Of a DNA stretch of 64,000 nucleotides, positions 15,170-24,856 are shown in pieces (position 1 is the stretch's first letter; each line of letters starts with the position of its first letter). The notes under the pieces were generated by a model that was not told the DNA's origin, did no database searches, and worked only from the letters and a program-made list of their open reading frames with translations. Source of the stretch: Paraplanobispora takensis (GTDB lineage Bacteria; Actinomycetota; Actinomycetes; Streptosporangiales; Streptosporangiaceae); contig NZ_BOOK01000041.1 in the NCBI RefSeq assembly GCF_016863195.1, positions 60,362 to 124,361 of the forward strand, written 5' to 3'. The translations under genes and the position numbers were made by a program.

Positions 15170-16074
15170 ACGACGACCCGACACGGCGTCTGTATCTCGA
15201 CGCACTGATGGAGGGGCCCGAGCCGCCGGAGACCTCCCTGCGCCCGCTGGTGCTCACCGCGGCCCGCGCCCGCCGCCGGCCCGCCGCCACGACGACCGGC
15301 TGGACGGCCCCCTTCGCCGGCCGGATCGCCGCCATGGACGCCGTGCTGGGCGAGGTGACCGGACAGGACTGGGAGCGGCGGGTCGTCGAGGGCTGGACCC
15401 TCCAGGAGCTGCTGGCCCACCTGGCGGCCAAGGACGGGCTGGTCTCGCTGTCGGTGGGCGCGCCCGTGCTCGGCCCGCCGGTCACCGTGAACGAGGGGCT
15501 GGCCCGGACGGCGGAACTGCAGGAGTACGAACGCCGCCGGGCGCCCGACCAGACCCGCCGCGACTGGCGGGCCCAGGCCGACGCGCTCTGCCGGCACCTC
15601 GCCTCCGTCGCCCCCGACACCCCCTCGGAGACCGGCGGGTTCACCCTGCCGGTGGTCGACCACCTGCTGGCCAGGGTCCTGGAGACCTGGATCCACACCG
15701 CGGACGCCGCGGGGATGCTGGGAGTCCCGCTGCCCCACCCCGTCCCCGACCACATCGAGGTCACCGCCGACCTGTGCGCGCGGCTGATGCCCCTGGCCAT
15801 GCGGGTGAGCGGGCACCGGGTGCCGGAGGGCCGGGCCGTACGGCTCGCGCTGACCGGCCCCGGCGGCGGGCTGTGGCACGTGCCGCTGCACCTCGGCGGC
15901 CGGGCCGTGCGCGGCGACGGCCCGGCCGAGACGGCGATCACCTGCGACGTGGTCGAGTTCTGCTTCCTGGTGGGGGGCAGGGGGGATCCCGACGGGTTCG
16001 CGGCCGAGGTGGAGGGGGACGCCGGGCTGGCACGCGAGCTGCTGCACGCCGCCCCCGCCCTGTCCGGCCCCTGA
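15166..16074 (+). CDS. MDMPI-domain protein, putative anti-sigma partner
   Basis: A 302-residue soluble protein. The first ~45 residues are a linker-like helix; residues ~48-200 match the maleylpyruvate-isomerase N-terminal (DinB-like four-helix) fold. WTLQELLAHLAAKDGLV carries the first His, and VVDHLLARVLETWIHTADAAG carries the H-x-x-x-D/H-type metal ligands near the end of the bundle. The C-terminal ~100 residues form a small alpha/beta unit. Such proteins often use mycothiol. Direct coupling to the sigma factor (4-bp overlap) suggests it senses thiol or metal state and controls that factor, possibly as an unconventional anti-sigma factor. That role is inferred from operon structure only. 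Confidence 0.75.
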   Translation: MNDDPTRRLYLDALMEGPEPPETSLRPLVLTAARARRRPAATTTGWTAPFAGRIAAMDAVLGEVTGQDWERRVVEGWTLQELLAHLAAKDGLVSLSVGAPVLGPPVTVNEGLARTAELQEYERRRAPDQTRRDWRAQADALCRHLASVAPDTPSETGGFTLPVVDHLLARVLETWIHTADAAGMLGVPLPHPVPDHIEVTADLCARLMPLAMRVSGHRVPEGRAVRLALTGPGGGLWHVPLHLGGRAVRGDGPAETAITCDVVEFCFLVGGRGDPDGFAAEVEGDAGLARELLHAAPALSGP

Positions 16075-16125
16075 ACGGCCGGGGCGGATCCCGCCACGGG
16101 CGGGATCCGGGCGGGTGCGGCGCCG

Positions 16126-16473
16126 TCAGGGCCGGTAGGTCCCGAAGTACCAGAGGTTGCCCTCGGGATCCTCGCAGGCGTACTCGCGCGAGCCGTAGGA
16201 CTGGTCGGTCAGCTCCATGGTGACGCGGGCCCCGGCGGCCACCGCCCTGTCGTGGTGGGCGTCCGGGTCGTCCACGGCGATGTAGACGCCCGGACCGGCC
16301 GGGTCGCCCGCCCCCAGCATGATCATGCCGGTGCCGACGACGAGCTCGGCGTGCTTGACCGTGCCCGCCTCATCCCTGGAGATCTCGTGCTCCTCGAACC
16401 CGAACGCCTTCCCGAGCCACTCGATCGCCGCGCCGGGGTTCCGATAGCGGGCCAGTGGATACACCGTTCGCAT
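16126..16473 (-). CDS. VOC/glyoxalase superfamily protein
   Basis: A 115-residue single-domain protein of the vicinal oxygen chelate fold in its beta-alpha-beta-beta-beta form: YRNPGAAIEWLGKAFGFEEH at the start, a central ELVVGTGMIMLG, then GVYIAVDDPDAHHDRAVAAGA, and at the end the diagnostic SYGSREYACEDPEGNLWYFG. The motif resembles PhnB-like and bleomycin-resistance-like members, and the ligand is unknown. The ATG at 16473 was chosen over a longer frame because GGGAGAGGCGAAC lies directly upstream. It lies 118 bp downstream of the AraC-type regulator on the same strand, so it may be part of, or controlled by, that unit. Confidence 0.85.
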   Translation of the reverse strand: MRTVYPLARYRNPGAAIEWLGKAFGFEEHEISRDEAGTVKHAELVVGTGMIMLGAGDPAGPGVYIAVDDPDAHHDRAVAAGARVTMELTDQSYGSREYACEDPEGNLWYFGTYRP

Positions 16474-16591
16474 GTTCGCCTCTCCCTGTCTGATGGACCG
16501 CCGCCTGACGGCGCTGTCCGGTGGGACCACGATCTCCCGGCGGAGGGGGCGGAGGCTTGGAGAAATCTGACCTCGGCCGACGGCCCCGGTC

Positions 16592-17533
16592 TCAGCCGGC
16601 GACGGCGATCGGGCGCCGCGGCGCGGCCGGCTCGCGGGGCGTGACCCCGGCTAGCTCGCGGGGCGTGACCCCGGCCGGCTCCCGGGGCGTGACCCCGGCT
16701 AGCTCGCGGGGCGTGACCCCGGCCAGCTCGCGGGGCGTGACCCCGGCCAGCGCCCGGAAGTCGCGGCTCATGTGGGCCTGGTCGTAGTAACCGCAGACGG
16801 CGGCGGTGTCGGCGGGGGGAAGCCCGGCCCGCAGGCGTCCGGCGGCGTGCTCGAAGCGCAGCACCCGGGCGACGGCCTTGGGCGCCATCCCGATCTGGTC
16901 GTGGAAACGGGAGACCAGATGACGGTGGCTCCACCCCAGCTCTCCGGCGAGCTCCGCGATCGGGAGCGCGCCCCGGGAGGCGCGCAGCCGCCGCCAGGCC
17001 CGGCCGACCCGCGGGTCCGGATCGGGAGCGGCCTGGATCCGCCGGGTGAGGAGGGCGTCCAGCAGCGCGAGCCGGTCGTGCCGGGAGGGGGTCGCGGCCA
17101 GCCGCTCGACGCTCTCCCGAGCCCACCGGCCGAGCACCTCCTCCAGGGAGACCACCCGGTTGGCCAGCTCGCTCATCGGCATCCCGAACAGCCGCCGCGC
17201 ACCGAGCGGGGTGAGGTTGACCTGCACCCCCTCGGCGACCCCGGCCGTGGTGGTGTCGACGTAGGTGTCGTGCAGCCCCCCGCAGAAGGAGGCCAGCCGC
17301 TCGCGCGCGCCCGGCCCGCTCAGCCCGATCGGCTCACCGAACCCGAAGATCACCACCACTCCGGAGAACGGCGGCTGCCGCCGCGTCCACGGCTTCTGCC
17401 GGCGCTCGGTGTAGGCCGTCAGCTCCGTCACGCAGGAACGCAGGAAGGCACTCGGCCTGCCCTCGACGAAGGTCAGCCCGTCGGCCGCGGCGGCATCGTC
17501 CACGACCCGAACGATAATCACCGCGGCCGACAT
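16592..17533 (-). CDS. AraC family transcriptional regulator with repeated tail
   Basis: A 313-residue regulator. The N-terminal ~170 residues are a ligand or oligomerisation domain (PFSGVVVIFGFGEPIGL, VQVNLTPLGARRLFG). Residues ~180-265 are the AraC double HTH, with second-HTH signature AAVCGYYDQAHMSRDFRALAG. Normally the domain ends at VTPRELA-like residues. Here that octapeptide (GVTPREL/PA) is repeated five times (residues 264-303) before a short basic end. The repeats are encoded by 24-bp tandem units, an expansion of the natural end of the domain. The VOC gene follows on the same strand. The target promoter is unknown. Confidence 0.88.
   Translation of the reverse strand: MSAAVIIVRVVDDAAAADGLTFVEGRPSAFLRSCVTELTAYTERRQKPWTRRQPPFSGVVVIFGFGEPIGLSGPGARERLASFCGGLHDTYVDTTTAGVAEGVQVNLTPLGARRLFGMPMSELANRVVSLEEVLGRWARESVERLAATPSRHDRLALLDALLTRRIQAAPDPDPRVGRAWRRLRASRGALPIAELAGELGWSHRHLVSRFHDQIGMAPKAVARVLRFEHAAGRLRAGLPPADTAAVCGYYDQAHMSRDFRALAGVTPRELAGVTPRELAGVTPREPAGVTPRELAGVTPREPAAPRRPIAVAG
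16625..16744 (-). repeat. Five tandem 24-bp repeats inside the araC-type gene
   Basis: Units start at 16625, 16649, 16673, 16697 and 16721, and a degenerate sixth at 16745 matches the ancestral domain end. The core GCGGGGCGTGACCCCGGC is nearly invariant, with a C/G/T/A switch at few sites. 24 bp keeps the frame, adding GVTPRELA each time. Copy number is likely to vary by slippage. Confidence 0.95.
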
Positions 17534-17566
17534 TTTCCCGCCGGGGAGCGGCGAGCCGTCCGGGGG

Positions 17567-19639
<2,073 letters not shown>

Positions 19640-19957
19640 GGCTCGAACCCTACGGCCTCCGGCCGATCGTGGGGCGCCGGTCGCGAGAGGGCGAGGTGGG
19701 GCGGGCCTCGGAGGAGTGAAGAACAGGTAATGCGGGCATAAAACACATCAGGAGTCCCTCCAGTCATTTATGGGTGGCGGGCATGCCGACGGAGAAGCCA
19801 AACTTGGTCCAGGACGGTGCCGTGGTGACCATCCGCTGGGCCGTCCGGCGGAGGTCATCGTGACGGAAGCGCCCGGGCCCCAAGAGGGGCCGCCAATCGG
19901 GGCACGCGACATCGTGCCCCCGACCCAGACGCACAGCGTGCGGGGAAAGGCCCGCTG
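19640..19957. other. Intergenic region without a supported gene
   Basis: 318 bp between the divergent S9 peptidase and HNH genes. One 62-codon plus-strand frame (19770-19958) has no recognisable domain and no ribosome-binding site, so I do not call it. The AT-richer AAGAACAGGTAATG (19719-19732) and GGCATAAAACACATCA (19735-19750) are possible promoter elements. I see no hairpin of note. Confidence 0.4.
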
Positions 19958-20467
19958 ATGCGCCAAGTCCTTCTACTCAACGCCACCTACGAACCCCTGA
20001 CCACCCTCTCCCTGCACCGCGCCGTCGTGCTGGTGCTCAGGGAGAAGGCCGACGTCGTCCACCGTGACGGGCGCGGCGCCGTGCTCCGCTCGGCCAGCCG
20101 GACCCTGGACGTGCCGTCGGTGATCAGGCTTCGCCGTTATGTCCGCATCCCCTACCGCTCGCGCATCCCCCTGACCCGCACCGCCCTGATGCGCAGGGAC
20201 GACTACCGGTGCGCCTACTGCGGTCAGAAGGCCGAGACGATCGACCACGTGATCCCCCGTTCCCGCGGCGGCACCCACACGTGGGAGAACTGCGTCGCCT
20301 CCTGCACGACGTGCAACCACCGCAAGGCGGACCGGCTGCTGGAGGAGCTGGGGTGGACGCTGAACGTCGCCCCGGTCGTGCCGAGGGGAGTGCACTGGCG
20401 GTTGATCGGCGCGCACGTCGTCGGCGACCCCCAGTGGGCGCCCTACCTGGCGGAGAGCGCGGCCTGA
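19958..20467 (+). CDS. HNH endonuclease family protein
   Basis: A 169-residue protein with an N-terminal ~75-residue segment (VLLLNATYEPLTTLSLHRAV) seen in the widespread bacterial stand-alone HNH family, followed by an HNH nuclease core. A Cys4 zinc site (CAYCGQKAE and CVASCTTCNHRKADR) frames the ββα-metal motif IDHVIPRSRGGTHTWENC, with His and Asn in place. It probably nicks or cuts DNA; this chromosomal family is not tied to restriction or homing in any obvious way here. The ATG start at 19958 follows GGGGAAAGG. A perfect 8-bp hairpin terminator follows 27 nt after the stop. Confidence 0.9.
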   Translation: MRQVLLLNATYEPLTTLSLHRAVVLVLREKADVVHRDGRGAVLRSASRTLDVPSVIRLRRYVRIPYRSRIPLTRTALMRRDDYRCAYCGQKAETIDHVIPRSRGGTHTWENCVASCTTCNHRKADRLLEELGWTLNVAPVVPRGVHWRLIGAHVVGDPQWAPYLAESAA

Positions 20468-20493
20468 AGCCCGCAGGCCTGAGCTCGGGGGGC

Positions 20494-20513
20494 CACGCTC
20501 CGGCGGGAGCGTG
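20494..20513 (+). terminator. Terminator hairpin after the HNH gene
   Basis: CACGCTCC (20494-20501) and GGAGCGTG (20506-20513) form a perfect 8-bp stem with a GGCG loop, 27 nt after the HNH stop codon. There is no T-run, as is usual for high-GC actinomycetes. Confidence 0.6.
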
Positions 20514-20551
20514 ACCGGAAGTCCCGGCCGAGGTCGGGTCCGGAGCCCGGC

Positions 20552-20585
20552 GGGCCGGGCGCCGGTGATGGCCGGCGCCCGGCCC
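20552..20585. repeat. 14-bp perfect hairpin
   Basis: Arms at 20552-20565 and 20572-20585 pair perfectly around TGATGG. It may be a second terminator element or an unexplained structured site. Downstream, GTCCTCCGCGGTGCGGT occurs twice (20629-20645 and 20657-20673), with a weaker third copy near 20716. The rest of 20468-20737 holds no gene. Confidence 0.6.
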
Positions 20586-20737
20586 CGGCAGGATTCCTTC
20601 GGTCCTGCCCGTCCGGACGGCACCCGTCGTCCTCCGCGGTGCGGTCGCGGTGCCCGGTCCTCCGCGGTGCGGTGGCGGCATCCGCCCTTGCCTGCGGTAC
20701 GGCCGCCGCACCTGTCGTTCTGCGCGGTGCGGGTGGG

Positions 20738-20743
20738 TAATCT
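20738..20743 (+). promoter_or_regulatory. -10 box of a leaderless fmdB-like gene
   Basis: TAATCT lies 6 nt before the ATG at 20750 and no Shine-Dalgarno is present, so the transcript should start at the A of the ATG. No good -35 is seen at the usual distance. Confidence 0.5.
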
Positions 20744-20749
20744 GGTGCC

Positions 20750-20956
20750 ATGCCGCGCTATGACTTCCGTTGCCGCGCCTGCGGTTCCACTTTCGAGTTG
20801 TCGCGTCCGATGTCCCGGTCGGACGACCCCGCCCCCTGCCCCGACGGCCACGACGACACGGTGCGTCTGCTGTCCACGGTCGCCGTGACCGGGGGCGCCT
20901 CCGCGCCCCGGCCCGCCGGGGGCGGCGGCTGCTGCGGGGGCGGTTGCTGCGGTTGA
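20750..20956 (+). CDS. FmdB-type zinc-ribbon small protein
   Basis: A 68-residue protein with the N-terminal FmdB/CxxC_CxxC zinc-ribbon start MPRYDFRCRACGSTFE. C8 and C11 form the first knuckle. The second is C30-P-D-G-H34 instead of the usual CxxC, suggesting a Cys3-His site. The tail is Gly-rich and ends in two Cys pairs (CCGGGCCG), a possible extra metal-binding patch. The function of the family is unknown; a regulatory or RNA-binding role has been proposed for FmdB. A -10 box 6 nt upstream predicts a leaderless mRNA. It is convergent with the WYL gene, 55 bp away. Confidence 0.85.
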   Translation: MPRYDFRCRACGSTFELSRPMSRSDDPAPCPDGHDDTVRLLSTVAVTGGASAPRPAGGGGCCGGGCCG

Positions 20957-21011
20957 TCGGCGCGGCGCCCGCCCGGTTCGGGGTGGGCGCGCGCGACCGC
21001 CGTCCCTCGTG

Positions 21012-21503
21012 TTACGCCGCCCGCTTGCCCTGGAAGGGGAGGAACCCCTCGGGCCGGTGCGGCCTGGCGGGCAGGAAGGTCTGCTCCGCGGCGATGATCC
21101 GGTCGAAGCGGAAGGCGCGGATCGCCCTGCGCATGCGGCACATGCCGACCAGATACCAGTGCTGACGGTGGACCATGCAGGTCACCGGGTCGACGTCGCG
21201 GACGGTGACCCGGCCGGAGACGTCGCGATAGTGCAGGCGGATCACGAGCCGTGAGGTGATGCAGCCCGCGATCGTCCTGGCCCGGTCGGCGACCTCGTCG
21301 GGCAGCGGGGCGGTCAAGGTGGACAGGGTGGCGGAGACGACGTCGTCGTCCAGGTCGAGGTGCTCGAAGGCGTGACGCAGGCCGTGCCGGGCGGCGTCGG
21401 CCTGAGGGCCCGAGCCCAGGTGTGCCAGGGACAGGGCGAGGGCGGCGATCTCGGCGGTTGTCAACGGGCTGGCAGAGGGCTTCATGACGTTAGCCATACC
21501 CAC
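21012..21503 (-). CDS. WYL-domain protein
   Basis: A 163-residue protein whose residues ~75-150 match a WYL domain (LVIRLHYRDVSGRVTVRDVDPV, HRQHWYLVGMCRMRRAIRAFRFDRI). This is a ligand-sensing module of DeoR/PafBC-type regulators that may bind nucleic acids. The N-terminal ~70 residues are helical; a canonical winged helix is not obvious, so the protein may act as a co-regulator or be a short family member. The start is uncertain: GTG at 21503, or ATGs two or six codons later. 304 bp separate its start from the ilvD stop, of which only the terminator hairpin near ilvD is recognisable. Confidence 0.8.
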   Translation of the reverse strand: MGMANVMKPSASPLTTAEIAALALSLAHLGSGPQADAARHGLRHAFEHLDLDDDVVSATLSTLTAPLPDEVADRARTIAGCITSRLVIRLHYRDVSGRVTVRDVDPVTCMVHRQHWYLVGMCRMRRAIRAFRFDRIIAAEQTFLPARPHRPEGFLPFQGKRAA

Positions 21504-21753
21504 AGAATACGGACAAGCACCGACATTTTTCGAACAAAGATGACGGGTTCTCAGGATTGTGGCCCCGGGGCGACATGCCCGCCGACGCCCGCTGCGCGCC
21601 GTACGGCGGCGCCGGAGACGCAGGTGAACCCGCTCGCGGCGCCGGTGTCATGGGGGAGGCGCGGCAGGGCGGTGGGCGTGGTGCTTCTCGTCCTCATGTT
21701 CGAGAAGGGGAATGCGGTGTCTCCCGCCCTCTCGTGACGGGAGGACACGCGGA

Positions 21754-21801
21754 GGCTCCCGCCGTACCGGCGCCCTGAGACGGGCCGGTACGGCGGGAGC
21801 C
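21754..21801 (-). terminator. 18-bp perfect terminator hairpin of ilvD
   Basis: GGCTCCCGCCGTACCGGC (21754-21771) pairs perfectly with 21784-21801 across a 12-nt loop, only six bases after the ilvD stop. It is one of the strongest stem-loops in the window. The remaining intergenic stretch 21504-21753 shows nothing I can assign. Confidence 0.75.
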
Positions 21802-21807
21802 GACGGG

Positions 21808-23646
21808 TCAGCGGGACAGCTGGGACAGGTCGCGGGAGGCGCCGGTCGAGGCGGAGGTGGTCAGGGCGGCGTAGGCCTGCAGGGCCGCGCTCACCGGGCG
21901 GTGACGGTCGCGCGGGCGGTAGCCGCCCAGGTCGGCCAGGAGCTTCTCGCGGCGGGCGGCCAGGTCGGGCTCGGCCACCTTCAGCTCGATCGAGCGGCCC
22001 GGGATGTCGATCTCGATGACGTCGCCGTCCTCCACCAGGGCGATGGTGCCGCCCTCGGCCGCCTCCGGGGAGGCGTGGCCGATGGACAGGCCGCTCGTGC
22101 CGCCGGAGAAGCGGCCGTCGGTGATCAGGGCGCAGGCCTTGCCCAGGCCCTTGCCCTTGAGGAACGAGGTCGGATAGAGCATCTCCTGCATGCCCGGCCC
22201 GCCCTTGGGCCCCTCGTAGCGGATGACGACGACGTCGCCCTCCTTGACCCGGTTGTTCAGGATGCCCTCGACGGCGTCCTCCTGGGACTCGAAGACCACG
22301 GCGGGCCCGGAGAACTTCCAGATGGACTCGTCGACGCCGGCCGTCTTGACGATGCACCCCTCGACGGCGATGTTGCCGTACAGCACGGCCAGGCCGCCGT
22401 CGCGGGTGTAGGCGTGCTCCATGTCGCGGATGCAGCCGCCCTCGCGGTCGAGGTCGAGGGAGTCCCAGCGGGCGTCCTGGGAGTAGGGCTTGACGGTGCG
22501 GACGTTGCCGGGGGCGGCGTGCCACAACTCCAGCGCCTCGGGCAGCGCCTTCGGCGAGCGCACGTCCCAGGAGTCGAGATAGTCGCCCAGCGTGCCGCCG
22601 TTGACGGTGTTCACGTCCCGGTGGAGCAGACCGCCCCGGTCGAGCTCGCCCAGGATGGCGGGGATGCCGCCGGCACGGTGGACGTCCTCGACGTGGTACT
22701 TGTCGGTGGCGGGGGCGACCTTGCTCAGGCACGGCACCCGCAGCGAGATCTCGTTGATCTCCTTGAGGCCGAAGCCGACCTGCGCCTCGCGGGCCGCGGC
22801 CAGGATGTGCAGGATCGTGTTGGTCGAGCCGCCCATCGCCACGTCCAGCGCCATGGCGTTCTCGAACGCCGCCTTGGTGGCGATGTTGCGCGGCAGCACG
22901 CTCTCGTCGTCCTGCTCGTAGTAGCGGCGGGTGATCTCCACCAGCTGCCGCCCGGCGTCCTGGAACAGCTTCTTGCGGGCCTTGTGGGTGGCCAGGATCG
23001 TGCCGTTGCCGGGCAGCGCCAGGCCGATGGCCTCGGCCAGGCAGTTCATCGAGTTGGCGGTGAACATGCCGCTGCACGAGCCGCAGGTCGGGCAGGCGTT
23101 CTCCTCCATCGCCAGCAGCTCCTCGTCGGAGACGCTGTCGTCGGCGGAGGCGATCATCGGGTCGATCAGGTCGAGCTTCTTGCCGGGCGTCTTGCCGGCC
23201 TCCATCGGCCCGCCGGAGACGAAGACCGTGGGGATGTTGAGCCGGAAGGCGGCCAGCAGCATGCCCGGGGTGATCTTGTCGCAGTTGGAGACGCAGATCA
23301 TCGCGTCGGCGCAGTGGGCGTTCACCATGTACTCGACCGCGTCGGCGATCAGCTCGCGGCTCGGCAGCGAGTAGAGCATGCCGCCGTGGCCCATCGCGAT
23401 GCCGTCGTCCACCGCGATGGTGTTGAACTCGCGCGGGATCGCGCCCGCCTCGCGGATCGCCCCGGCGACGACGTCGCCGACCTCACGCAGGTGCACGTGC
23501 CCGGGGACGAACTGGGTGAAGCTGTTGGCCACCGCGATGATCGGTTTGCCGAAGTCGCTTCCGGCTACGCCCGTCGCCCGGAGCAGGGCCCGGGCTCCGG
23601 CCATGTTCCTGCCGTGAGTGACCGTACGAGACCTGAGGGCGGGCAT
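21808..23646 (-). CDS. ilvD: Dihydroxy-acid dehydratase
   Basis: A 612-residue Fe-S enzyme of valine, isoleucine, leucine and pantothenate synthesis. It dehydrates 2,3-dihydroxy-3-methylbutanoate or -pentanoate to the keto acid. IlvD/Edd signatures are present: [42 protein letters not shown] and the C-terminal [17 protein letters not shown]. Cluster cysteines lie in the first two. Length matches E. coli IlvD. It is an isolated gene, not in an ilvBNC cluster. Its ~170-bp leader holds a tandem GAAGACTCAGC repeat and a 9-bp hairpin. It is flanked by terminators on both sides. Confidence 0.97.
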   Translation of the reverse strand: MPALRSRTVTHGRNMAGARALLRATGVAGSDFGKPIIAVANSFTQFVPGHVHLREVGDVVAGAIREAGAIPREFNTIAVDDGIAMGHGGMLYSLPSRELIADAVEYMVNAHCADAMICVSNCDKITPGMLLAAFRLNIPTVFVSGGPMEAGKTPGKKLDLIDPMIASADDSVSDEELLAMEENACPTCGSCSGMFTANSMNCLAEAIGLALPGNGTILATHKARKKLFQDAGRQLVEITRRYYEQDDESVLPRNIATKAAFENAMALDVAMGGSTNTILHILAAAREAQVGFGLKEINEISLRVPCLSKVAPATDKYHVEDVHRAGGIPAILGELDRGGLLHRDVNTVNGGTLGDYLDSWDVRSPKALPEALELWHAAPGNVRTVKPYSQDARWDSLDLDREGGCIRDMEHAYTRDGGLAVLYGNIAVEGCIVKTAGVDESIWKFSGPAVVFESQEDAVEGILNNRVKEGDVVVIRYEGPKGGPGMQEMLYPTSFLKGKGLGKACALITDGRFSGGTSGLSIGHASPEAAEGGTIALVEDGDVIEIDIPGRSIELKVAEPDLAARREKLLADLGGYRPRDRHRPVSAALQAYAALTTSASTGASRDLSQLSR

Positions 23647-23667
23647 GACGCTTCTCCCATCATCGGC

Positions 23668-23690
23668 GCTGAGTCTTCAGCTGAGTCTTC
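23668..23690 (-). repeat. Tandem 11-bp repeat in the ilvD leader
   Basis: GAAGACTCAGC (read on the minus strand) occurs twice, at 23680-23690 and 23668-23678, with a 12-bp period, 22 bp upstream of the ilvD start. It could be a regulator site. A 25-codon frame crossing it is not rich in branched-chain codons and is not proposed as an attenuator. Confidence 0.4.
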
Positions 23691-23722
23691 AAATGGTACG
23701 GCCACCGCCCGCCTGCTGAGAC

Positions 23723-23747
23723 CCGGCGTCCATCCATCGGACGCCGG
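23723..23747 (-). repeat. 9-bp hairpin in the ilvD leader
   Basis: CCGGCGTCC (23723-23731) and GGACGCCGG (23739-23747) form a perfect stem with a 7-nt loop, between the NERD-gene terminator and ilvD. It could be part of a control structure or a second terminator. Confidence 0.4.
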
Positions 23748-23756
23748 AAGCATGCG

Positions 23757-23783
23757 AAAAGCCCGGCGGGCGGGCCGCCGGGC
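23757..23783 (-). terminator. Rho-independent terminator of the NERD gene
   Basis: GCCCGGCGG (23761-23769) pairs with CCGCCGGGC (23775-23783). Read on the minus strand the stem is followed directly by TTTT (complement of 23757-23760). It sits 35 bp after the NERD gene stop. Confidence 0.75.
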
Positions 23784-23818
23784 GTTCGTTCGAAAAGCTC
23801 CGGAAAGCGGGGGACGGG

Positions 23819-24712
23819 TCAGCGATCGGAGGAGACCTGCTCGGCGCCGCGCCGGGCCCGCACGGGCGCCTCGGGCGCCGGGGACTCGGGATAGCGGGCG
23901 GGCAGGACCTTCTCGGCGATCTCGTAGATCTTGTCGATCTCCTCCTCGGTCAGCGACCGCTCCCGCTTGGTGATCCACTTGCGGACGTGACCGCCGTCGA
24001 AGACGTCGACCTCGCGCACGTTGAGGACCTTCCACGGGATGGAGGGACCGTAGATCGCCAGCGATGGGATGATCATGACCTCGCGCCCGAGGAGCTCGCC
24101 GATCAGCTCGGCGGCCCGGCTCGCCTCCCAGCGGGCCTCGTCGAGGCGGGCCTTCTGGGAGAAGGGGCCCAAAAACAGCTTGCGGTGCGACTGGGCGCGG
24201 ACCGGCAGCCGTTTGTCCCACTTCTCGGAGTCGACGGCGTAGACCCCGGTGGGCCCGATGACCAGGTGGTCGATCTGGGCGTCGCTGTCGGGGATCGCAC
24301 GCGCGTGCAGGGTGCGGTAACCCTTGCGCTCCAGGCTCTTGAGCTGGGCCTCCGTGCGACGCTCCGCGACCGAGGCCCGCCTCCAGGCGGGGACCGTCGA
24401 GTGCGAACGGGCGCGCACCACGGTGTCGGCGATGGCGGCCACCACGGCGGCGGTGACGCCGGCCTGCCACATCTTCAGCAGCACCCCCGCCACGATCCCC
24501 ACGACGACCGCGATGACGACGCGGCGCAGGAGGGGGCGGTACCGGGGCTGGCTGAGCAGACTCAGCAGAGAGACGCGTTCGACGGGCGCGTACGTAGACG
24601 CGGGCGCGGAGGGGCGAGTCGTCGGCTTGTCCTTGGCCGAACGCTCACCGGCCCAAATCGGTGACGTAGTGTTACCGTCTTCTGGCACCTGACCGGAATC
24701 CACGTAACTCAC
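23819..24712 (-). CDS. NERD-domain membrane-anchored protein
   Basis: A 297-residue protein. The N-terminal ~60 residues are low-complexity and cytoplasmic. One or two hydrophobic helices span residues ~64-100 (VVIAVVVGIVAGVLLKM, VTAAVVAAIADTVV). Residues ~115-235 match the nuclease-related domain (AERRTEAQLKSLERKGYRTLHA, DAQIDHLVIGPTGVYAVDSEKW), with the Asp and the D-SEKW positions corresponding to the nuclease-like catalytic residues. The C-terminus is charged. NERD proteins are thought to act in DNA processing, but this is a family inference. The start is GTG at 24712. The gene is divergent from the amidase. Confidence 0.85.
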   Translation of the reverse strand: MSYVDSGQVPEDGNTTSPIWAGERSAKDKPTTRPSAPASTYAPVERVSLLSLLSQPRYRPLLRRVVIAVVVGIVAGVLLKMWQAGVTAAVVAAIADTVVRARSHSTVPAWRRASVAERRTEAQLKSLERKGYRTLHARAIPDSDAQIDHLVIGPTGVYAVDSEKWDKRLPVRAQSHRKLFLGPFSQKARLDEARWEASRAAELIGELLGREVMIIPSLAIYGPSIPWKVLNVREVDVFDGGHVRKWITKRERSLTEEEIDKIYEIAEKVLPARYPESPAPEAPVRARRGAEQVSSDR

Positions 24713-24801
24713 CGTAGCTGACCCTTAAACCGAGTGCCTAGTACTCCGCAACTCACACTTTTGTGACCACTGTCACCCGCATGCCAGTGCACGAGAGCGG
24801 G

Positions 24802-24825
24802 TATCTATACATATCTCTCTAGATA
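24802..24825. promoter_or_regulatory. AT-rich dyads upstream of the amidase
   Basis: TATCTA (24802-24807) and TAGATA (24820-24825) form one dyad, and TATCT-CTCT-AGATA (24812-24825) forms a nested one. This is unusual sequence in such GC-rich DNA, 20-45 bp upstream of the predicted amidase -10 box. It looks like a repressor or activator site of GntR/PadR style; the binding protein is unknown. Confidence 0.4.
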
Positions 24826-24856
24826 ACCTCGCCCGCCTGCGCCTACTGTGCGGAGC

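Noticed and set aside
19770..19958. 62-codon frame before the HNH gene
   Set aside because: No ribosome-binding site, no domain and no bias beyond background.
23663..23740. 25-codon frame in the ilvD leader as an attenuation peptide
   Set aside because: It contains only two Leu and one Val codons, no Ile, and no ribosome-binding site.
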